From NCBI GenBank assembly GCA_002350805.1, contig DEFO01000008.1:20780-84779 (forward strand): a stretch of DNA of 64,000 bases. Direction: 5' to 3'. Shown piece by piece: positions 59,148 through 64,000 of this stretch. The position numbers were made by a program, and so were the translations under genes. The notes beneath the pieces are model-generated. The model was not told the origin of the DNA. It saw only the letters and a list, made by a program, of their open reading frames with translations, and did not search any database. Origin of the DNA: Prevotella sp. UBA2850. Lineage in GTDB: Bacteria > Bacteroidota > Bacteroidia > Bacteroidales > Bacteroidaceae. How positions within the stretch are numbered: position 1 is the first letter of the stretch; each line of letters starts with the position of its first letter.

Positions 59148-60782
59148 ATGCAACAGAAAATCATTATTCTCGATTTCGGAAGTCAGACCACTCAGCTGAT
59201 TGGCCGTCGTGTGCGCGAGCTCGACACCTTCTGCGAGATTCTTCCTTACAACAAGTTTCCCGCCGACGATCCCAGCGTGATTGGTGTCATCCTCAGCGGT
59301 TCGCCCTTTAGTGTGCACGACCCCGAGGCCTTCAAGGTAGACCTCTCTCAGTTCATGGGCCGTCTGCCTGTTTTAGGCATTTGCTATGGGGCTCAGTATA
59401 TCTCAAACACACTAGGTGGCAAAGTGGAGAAGGCTGACTCGCGTGAGTATGGCCGTGCCCACCTTGAGACGGTTGACACCTCGAACCCGCTCTTCCGTGG
59501 TTTTGAGCAGCACTCACAGGTGTGGATGAGTCATGGCGACACCATCACAGCCATCCCGCAGGGCTTCACCACCATTGCCTCTACCGCCGACGTGCAGCAG
59601 GCAGCTTACTGGTCGCCTGCACCTCTGGGACTGGGCGCACAAGATGCTCCCGTCTTTGCCGTTCAGTTCCACCCCGAGGTGTTCCACACTGTGCAAGGTA
59701 GTTTGTTGCTCAAGAACTTTGTTGTCGGCGTTTGCGGCTCCAAACAAGACTGGAGTGCGGCCTCGTTTGTCGACACTACCGTGGCTGAGTTGAAAGCTCA
59801 GCTGGGCAGCGACCGTGTCATCCTAGGACTCTCGGGCGGCGTCGACAGCAGCGTGGCAGCCGTACTTCTCAACCGTGCCATTGGCCAGAACCTTACCTGC
59901 ATCTTTGTCGATCACGGCATGTTGCGCAAGAATGAGTTTACGCAGGTGATGGATGATTATAAGGTTTTGGGACTGAACGTGATAGGCGTAGATGCCTCAA
60001 GCAAGTTCTTTGCCGATTTGGCGGGTGTTACAGACCCTGAGCAGAAGCGCAAGATCATCGGCCGAGATTTCATAGAGGTGTTCAATGCCGAGGCCAAGAA
60101 GATTACCGATGCCAAGTGGCTGGCCCAAGGTACCATCTATCCCGACCGTATCGAGTCGCTCAACATTACGGGCAAGGTTATCAAGAGCCACCACAATGTG
60201 GGCGGCCTGCCCAAGGAGATGCACCTGCAGTTGTGCGAGCCCCTGAAGTGGCTGTTCAAAGACGAGGTGCGCCGTGTGGGGCGTCAACTGGGTATGCCCG
60301 AGCATCTCATCACGCGCCATCCTTTCCCCGGTCCCGGCCTGGCTGTGCGTATTCTGGGTGACATCACCCCCGAGAAGGTTCGCATCTTGCAAGATGCCGA
60401 CGATATCTTCATCCGTGGCCTCCGCGACTATAAAGTAAAACTGAGTGGCGAGGATGCCCGCAAGGTGTTGGCAGCTGGTGTGCCCGCAGCCATGACCGAT
60501 GGTGAGATTGAGGTATCGCTCTACGATCAGATCTGGCAGGCTGGTGCCGTGTTGCTCTCTACCGTTCGTTCGGTGGGCGTGATGGGTGATGAGCGTACCT
60601 ACGAGCATCCCGTAGCACTGCGTGCCGTCACCAGTACCGATGCCATGACAGCCGACTGGGCTCATCTGCCTTACGACTTCATGGCTAAGGTGTCGAATGA
60701 GATTATCAATAAGGTGCGTGGCGTCAACCGCGTCTGTTACGATATTTCCTCAAAGCCACCCTCGACCATCGAGTGGGAGTGA
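59148..60782 (+). CDS. guaA: GMP synthase (glutamine-hydrolysing)
   Basis: A 544-aa enzyme converting XMP to GMP with glutamine and ATP. The class I amidotransferase domain has GICYGAQY (nucleophile Cys) and FAVQFHPEVFHT (His-x-Glu). The ATP pyrophosphatase domain has ILGLSGGVDSSVAAVLL (PP-loop), and the C-terminal dimerisation domain HPFPGPGLAVRILG and ends PPSTIEWE. The start at 59148 (MQQKIIILDFGSQTTQL) was chosen because the extension upstream is not conserved. It is a single gene, with a consensus promoter upstream. Confidence 0.97.
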   Translation: MQQKIIILDFGSQTTQLIGRRVRELDTFCEILPYNKFPADDPSVIGVILSGSPFSVHDPEAFKVDLSQFMGRLPVLGICYGAQYISNTLGGKVEKADSREYGRAHLETVDTSNPLFRGFEQHSQVWMSHGDTITAIPQGFTTIASTADVQQAAYWSPAPLGLGAQDAPVFAVQFHPEVFHTVQGSLLLKNFVVGVCGSKQDWSAASFVDTTVAELKAQLGSDRVILGLSGGVDSSVAAVLLNRAIGQNLTCIFVDHGMLRKNEFTQVMDDYKVLGLNVIGVDASSKFFADLAGVTDPEQKRKIIGRDFIEVFNAEAKKITDAKWLAQGTIYPDRIESLNITGKVIKSHHNVGGLPKEMHLQLCEPLKWLFKDEVRRVGRQLGMPEHLITRHPFPGPGLAVRILGDITPEKVRILQDADDIFIRGLRDYKVKLSGEDARKVLAAGVPAAMTDGEIEVSLYDQIWQAGAVLLSTVRSVGVMGDERTYEHPVALRAVTSTDAMTADWAHLPYDFMAKVSNEIINKVRGVNRVCYDISSKPPSTIEWE

Positions 60783-61127
60783 TTGATATTCGCTTAGCCA
60801 ATTGCAGATTGTCAATTGATAATGGATGATTGATAATGAGCCTTGCGGGCAGTTATTAATTATCCATTTTTCTTTTATCCATTTTCTATGGCTCGCGCTA
60901 AATGCAGGAGCTGTCGCCCAGAGTAGTGGCAATGGCCGTAATGATACTCACGGTGATTTGCAACATCAGTTTCCAGGTTTCAGTTCTCAAAGTTGGGAGT
61001 TAGTTGTTTTTTCAGATTCTTTATGTCAGCCCTAAAATGCACTCGTGTAATGTTTTTTATCATTATTTTTTTTGTGATATGAGAAAGTATGTTTATCTTT
61101 GCCCCATGTACTAATTACGAATTGACG
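60783..61127. other. Gene-free gap of 345 bases with AT-rich repeats
   Basis: Contains AATTGATAATGG and GATTGATAATGAG near 60815-60838, TTATCCATTTT twice, and the yccF promoter. A 69-codon open frame at 60826 has no family resemblance and no promoter, so I do not call a gene. Confidence 0.6.
61072..61101 (+). promoter_or_regulatory. Promoter of the YccF gene
   Basis: TTG at 61072-61074, 19 bases, TATCTTTG at 61094-61101. The leader to the ATG at 61128 is about 22 bases. Confidence 0.7.
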
Positions 61128-61505
61128 ATGAAGATACTGGGTAATATTGTTTGGTTGCTTTTCGGCGGTCTGGCTACGGCCATCGAGTATTTTGTGTCGA
61201 GCTTGGCGCTGATGATTACGATTGTGGGCATTCCTTTTGCCTTGCAGACTATCAAGATAGGGGCCCTGTGCCTGTGGCCATTCGGTTCGAAGGTGGTCAG
61301 GAAGGAGAACAGCGTGGGCTGTCTGAGTGCGCTGATGAACACGATTTGGTTCCTCATCGGGGGGATCTGGATTGCGCTGACGCACGTGGGGTTTGGCATT
61401 CTGCTCTACATTACGATTATTGGTATTCCGTTTGGCAAGCAGCATTTCAAGATGGCTCATATCGCCCTGCTTCCGTTTGGAAGAGAGATTATTGACAACG
61501 CATAG
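61128..61505 (+). CDS. YccF domain inner-membrane protein
   Basis: A 125-aa protein with the duplicated YccF motif: ALMITIVGIPFALQTIKIGA and ILLYITIIGIPFGKQHFKMA, each followed by LWPFG or LLPFG. It has four hydrophobic segments and no signal peptide. The function is unknown. The start at 61128 is the first ATG after the promoter; earlier in-frame codons lie in the promoter region. The lipoprotein gene follows after 24 bases, so the two are co-transcribed. Confidence 0.92.
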   Translation: MKILGNIVWLLFGGLATAIEYFVSSLALMITIVGIPFALQTIKIGALCLWPFGSKVVRKENSVGCLSALMNTIWFLIGGIWIALTHVGFGILLYITIIGIPFGKQHFKMAHIALLPFGREIIDNA

Positions 61506-61529
61506 TTTTTATTAAATCGATAAGTATAA

Positions 61530-61898
61530 ATGAAAAAGGTATATATTTATTTCATGGCTGCCCTCGTGACCGGTCTGACGCTGGTGTCGTGCTCTACGAA
61601 ACAGCATGCCATCAACCAGCTGGAGAGTTTCTCTTACGAGTTGCGCGACCATAGTGCGCGTTATGATGTGCAGGATTGGCAGCACGCGGCAGAGAAGTTT
61701 GTGAGAATCCGCAAGAACATCAGCAAGCATGAGTTTGAGTATACCTCTGAGGAGAAAGCCAAGATTGGCAAGCTGGAGGGCCAGTGTGCCGGCTATATGG
61801 GCAAGGGAGTGAAAGAGGGCGTGTTCGACAAGGTGAAAGGTGTGGGCAACGAGATTAAGGGCATTCTTAAGGGTATTTTGAATGCTATCACGGAGTGA
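61530..61898 (+). CDS. Small lipoprotein of unknown function
   Basis: A 122-aa lipoprotein: MKKVYIYFMAALVTGLTLVS then Cys21 (lipobox LVSC). The mature part is helical and basic/acidic (FSYELRDHSARYDVQDWQHA, KFVRIRKNISKHEFEYTSEE), with a C-terminal amphipathic stretch VKGVGNEIKGILKGILNAI. I do not recognise the family. It is co-transcribed with the YccF gene. Confidence 0.8.
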   Translation: MKKVYIYFMAALVTGLTLVSCSTKQHAINQLESFSYELRDHSARYDVQDWQHAAEKFVRIRKNISKHEFEYTSEEKAKIGKLEGQCAGYMGKGVKEGVFDKVKGVGNEIKGILKGILNAITE

Positions 61899-62003
61899 AC
61901 AGACCATTATTATATATAATGAATAGTTGATAATGGATAATGATGGGCTGCCGCCTGTATAGAGTTTCGAGTTCTGAGTTCCGTGTTTCGAGTCCCGAAT
62001 TTT

Positions 62004-62867
62004 GTGTTGAGTAAAGTACGCTCAGGTTTGTTTGGCATACTGCTGCTCATGGTGGCGGTGGCTGATGTGTATGCGCAGAGCGACGTGCCGGCAACGCGCC
62101 CCAAGGTAGGGCTGGTGCTGGGCGGCGGCGGTGCGAAAGGTGCCGCTGAGGTGGGCGTACTGAAGGTGATAGAGGAGGTGGGTGTCCCCATCGACTATAT
62201 TGCCGGAACGAGCATTGGGGCCATTCTGGGCGGTCTGTACTCGACTGGCTATCGTGCTGCTCAGCTAGACTCGCTGTTCAGGGCAGGACTGTGGAAGACG
62301 GATAATGTGCTGAAACTGCTGGACCGCCTGACAGGCACCGGCGAATGGGTTGACTTCGACGAGTTGCCTATTCCTTTCCGATGCGTGGCTGCCGATTTTG
62401 ACACGCAGGAAGAGGTGGTGTTGCGCAATGGTAATCTGGCATGGGCATTGCGTGCGAGCATGGCCATCCCAGGGGCTTACAAGCCGGTGCTGATAGACGG
62501 CAAGACGTTGGTGGATGGCGGTATGCTGAACAATCTGCCTGTGGATGTGGTGAAGGCGATGGGTGCCGACATCGTGATAGCCGTCGACCTGACGCAGAAC
62601 AAGCATAAGACGCGTGACTTCTCACTGAAAGACGCCACTGGCATAGGCGGCATCTTCGACTGGCTGGTGTCGAGGCCCGACTGGAAGAAATACAACGACA
62701 ACCGTGCTGCAGCCGATGTGTATATCAATCCGCCGCTGAAAGGATATGGTGCCGCCAGCTTCTCGGAGAAAAGCATCGACAGTATGATGAGAATAGGGGA
62801 GCGCGAGGCGCGCAAGAAGATGGAGGAACTGAAAAGGGTGGTGGAGATGACAAGGCCCGGCATATAG
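62004..62867 (+). CDS. Secreted patatin-like phospholipase
   Basis: A 287-aa secreted lipid hydrolase consisting only of the patatin domain. GLVLGGGGAKGAAEVG is the oxyanion loop, YIAGTSIGAILGGLY holds the nucleophile Ser, and KTLVDGGMLNNLPVDVV the Asp. The signal peptide ends near ADVYAQ. There is no ATG before the signal peptide; GTG at 62004 or TTG at 62007 is likely, and GTG at 61983 is possible. The DNA just upstream is a low-complexity intergenic run (gagtttcgagttctgag). It is related to the larger patatin at 43025 but lacks the barrel. Confidence 0.85.
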   Translation: MLSKVRSGLFGILLLMVAVADVYAQSDVPATRPKVGLVLGGGGAKGAAEVGVLKVIEEVGVPIDYIAGTSIGAILGGLYSTGYRAAQLDSLFRAGLWKTDNVLKLLDRLTGTGEWVDFDELPIPFRCVAADFDTQEEVVLRNGNLAWALRASMAIPGAYKPVLIDGKTLVDGGMLNNLPVDVVKAMGADIVIAVDLTQNKHKTRDFSLKDATGIGGIFDWLVSRPDWKKYNDNRAAADVYINPPLKGYGAASFSEKSIDSMMRIGEREARKKMEELKRVVEMTRPGI

Positions 62868-62922
62868 TTGCAGCTTCCTCCGTGAGAGTTTGCAGGGAAA
62901 CGGCTCATGTGGCGTATCATAA

Positions 62923-62960
62923 AATAAGGTGTTGACAAAAGTGCCAACACCTTATTATTT
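62923..62960. terminator. Bidirectional terminator between patatin and mscL
   Basis: AATAAGGTGTTG (62923-62934) and its complement CAACACCTTATT (62945-62956), a 12-bp stem between convergent genes. Confidence 0.85.
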
Positions 62961-62986
62961 ATTAATGATCACTCAGCAGGGAGGGA

Positions 62987-63385
62987 TTATTTGTTCTTCA
63001 GCAAGTCGCGAATCTCGGTGAGCAGCTTCTCTTCTGCGCTGGGTTCTGGAGCAGGAGCAGGAGCGGGCTCTTCCTCCTTCTTACGGTTCAAGGCTGCGAT
63101 GCCCTTCACCATGAAGAAGATACACAGAGCGATGATGAGGAAATCGACCACGTTCTGGATGAACTGGCCGTACTTGAGCACAGCAGCACCTTCGCCTTCG
63201 CCAATCTGATAAGAGAGGTTTGCAAAGTCGATGTTGCCTGTTGCCATACCGATGAGGGGCATCAGCACGTCGTCCACCAAGCTGCTGACATTTTTACCAA
63301 AAGCCCCGCCGATGATAACACCGACTGCCATGTCCATCACATTACCTTTAAGCGCGAACGCTTTGAAATCTTGAATAAATGACAT
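62987..63385 (-). CDS. mscL: Large-conductance mechanosensitive channel
   Basis: A 132-aa inner-membrane channel that opens under high membrane tension to release solutes on osmotic downshock. It has FIQDFKAFALKGNVMDMAVG and VIIGGAFGKNVSSLVDDVLM (first helix and gate), a second helix (VVDFLIIALCIFFMVKGIAA), and a cytoplasmic tail with the typical C-terminal helix EEKLLTEIRDLLK. A Pro/Ala-rich stretch precedes this helix. It is a single gene. Four tandem 8-base units lie in its 5' leader (63395-63426). Confidence 0.96.
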   Translation of the reverse strand: MSFIQDFKAFALKGNVMDMAVGVIIGGAFGKNVSSLVDDVLMPLIGMATGNIDFANLSYQIGEGEGAAVLKYGQFIQNVVDFLIIALCIFFMVKGIAALNRKKEEEPAPAPAPEPSAEEKLLTEIRDLLKNK

Positions 63386-63394
63386 AGTGATTAA

Positions 63395-63426
63395 GAGTTT
63401 AAGGGTTTAAGGGTTTAAAAGTTTAA
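63395..63426. repeat. Four tandem 8-base units upstream of mscL
   Basis: GAGTTTAA, GGGTTTAA, GGGTTTAA, AAGTTTAA at 63395-63426, starting ten bases from the mscL start codon. Slippage could alter spacing in the leader. Confidence 0.8.
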
Positions 63427-63521
63427 GTCAATTTTGTTGCAAATTGGAATTTTGATTTTGCAATTTGATACTATTAGACATTTTTTATAGGTTATCGAGT
63501 GCGAATTTAAAAAGAATTTTG

Positions 63522-63529
63522 TAATTTTG
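63522..63529 (+). promoter_or_regulatory. -7 box of the small lipoprotein gene
   Basis: TAATTTTG followed by CACCGC, 20 bases before the GTG at 63550. No clear -33 element. Confidence 0.55.
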
Positions 63530-63549
63530 CACCGCAAAATAAAGAAAAA

Positions 63550-63642
63550 GTGAAGAAAAAGGTCATTTTTGTATCAATTTGCCTGCTTTTGGCACTAATT
63601 GTAGCAGCTTGCAAGTCATCACATTACTGCAATTGCGGGTAA
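63550..63642 (+). CDS. Very small lipoprotein, 30 aa
   Basis: GTG start; KKKVIFVSICLLLALIVAAC then KSSHYCNCG and a stop. The lipobox (VAAC) gives a mature lipopeptide of about ten residues with three Cys. A promoter -7 box lies 20 bases upstream. Short lipoproteins of this size are easily missed by gene callers. Function unknown; it may be transcribed with gapA. Confidence 0.55.
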   Translation: MKKKVIFVSICLLLALIVAACKSSHYCNCG

Positions 63643-63728
63643 ATCAATTCATAATTCACAATTCATAGTTCATAGTTGAAATTTATAGTTCAAATTTATT
63701 ATAAACCCTTTTAATTAACACAAACACA

Positions 63729-64000
63729 ATGGCAAACGTAAAAGTTGCAATTAACGGTTTCGGCCGTATCGGTCGCCTCGCTTTCCGTCAGATGTTCGAG
63801 GCTGAAGGTTATGAAGTAGTCGCTATCAACGACCTGACCAGCCCCAAGATGCTGGCTCACCTCCTCAAGTACGACACCGCTCAGGGCGGTTTCTGCGGCA
63901 AGTTCGGCGAGAACAAGCACACTGTTGAAGCTGGCGAAGACTACATCGTCGTCGATGGCAAGAAGATCACCATCTATGCTATTCCTAACGCTGCTGAGCT
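63729..64000 (+). CDS. gapA: Glyceraldehyde-3-phosphate dehydrogenase (5' part)
   Basis: The first 90 codons of GAPDH; the gene continues past the window edge. MANVKVAINGFGRIGRLAFR is the NAD-binding Rossmann start, followed by AINDLTSPKMLAHLLKYD and IVVDGKKITIYA. It catalyses NAD-dependent oxidation of glyceraldehyde-3-phosphate in glycolysis. The preceding 90 bases are AT-rich repeats (attcataattcacaattcatag). Confidence 0.97.
   Translation, partial: MANVKVAINGFGRIGRLAFRQMFEAEGYEVVAINDLTSPKMLAHLLKYDTAQGGFCGKFGENKHTVEAGEDYIVVDGKKITIYAIPNAAE

Noticed and set aside
60826..61035. A 69-codon open frame between guaA and the YccF gene
   Set aside because: It has no promoter, ribosome-binding site or family likeness, and the region is rich in short AT repeats.

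Overview
The window looks like a chromosomal segment of a plant-polysaccharide-degrading member of the Bacteroidales, most likely a Prevotella/Segatella-type organism (family Prevotellaceae). The evidence is the repeated Bacteroidetes promoter signature (TTG, 18-20 bases, then TAnnTTTG) upstream of many genes, the family content (GH28, GH105, GH106, GH2, GH115, DUF4450, OprP-type porin), a degraded secreted protein carrying the C-terminal tag WYTLQGVRV that I associate with Prevotella, and a housekeeping set (groESL, guaA, gapA, lpxK) with Bacteroidales-like sequence. No transposase, integrase, CRISPR array, rRNA or SusC/SusD pair is present. One tRNA (Phe) is present.

Layout. 1-8.3 kb: a secreted GH38 alpha-mannosidase, a heterodimeric ABC exporter whose subunits carry repeat-derived linkers, and a small secreted protein. 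8.5-16.6 kb (minus strand): L-serine dehydratase, a GH28 enzyme, tRNA-Phe, and a thiL / purine nucleoside phosphorylase / lpxK / sppA block with a 116-base overlap between lpxK and the phosphorylase. 16.6-38.5 kb: a pectin (rhamnogalacturonan) degradation region, with GH28, a two-domain SGNH esterase, GH2, GH106, GH105, another GH2, a further SGNH esterase, GH115, GH28 and a rhamnogalacturonan acetylesterase-like protein. It is interrupted by an AMP-forming acyl-CoA ligase with its XRE-cupin regulator. 38.5-41.2 kb: groES-groEL, then a promoter-terminator pair that defines a candidate small RNA of about 120 nt.

41.2-49.2 kb: an operon that appears to encode an amino-sugar kinase fused to a RapZ C-terminal domain and a MurU-like nucleotidyltransferase. 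A 5.4-kb block (outer-membrane patatin phospholipase plus a DUF4450 protein) lies between them, and an identical 18-base sequence sits at both junctions, which suggests that the block was inserted. 49.1-51.0 kb: an unrecognised lipoprotein and membrane protein. 51.1-58.8 kb (minus strand): a phosphate-themed gene set. Behind a consensus promoter come a DUF47/PhoU-like protein, a PiT-like membrane domain fused to a LuxR-type HTH, an OprP-type porin, a lamin-tail lipoprotein, a possible divergent triphosphate-tunnel protein, a CYTH protein, and then a DASS transporter. 59-64 kb: guaA, a YccF protein, two small lipoproteins, a patatin, mscL and the start of gapA.

The most unusual item is the PiT-like/HTH fusion next to its PhoU-like partner. 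It reads as a membrane transcription factor built from a phosphate carrier. Next come the 18-base junction duplication, the kinase-RapZ fusion, and the candidate 6S-like small RNA.
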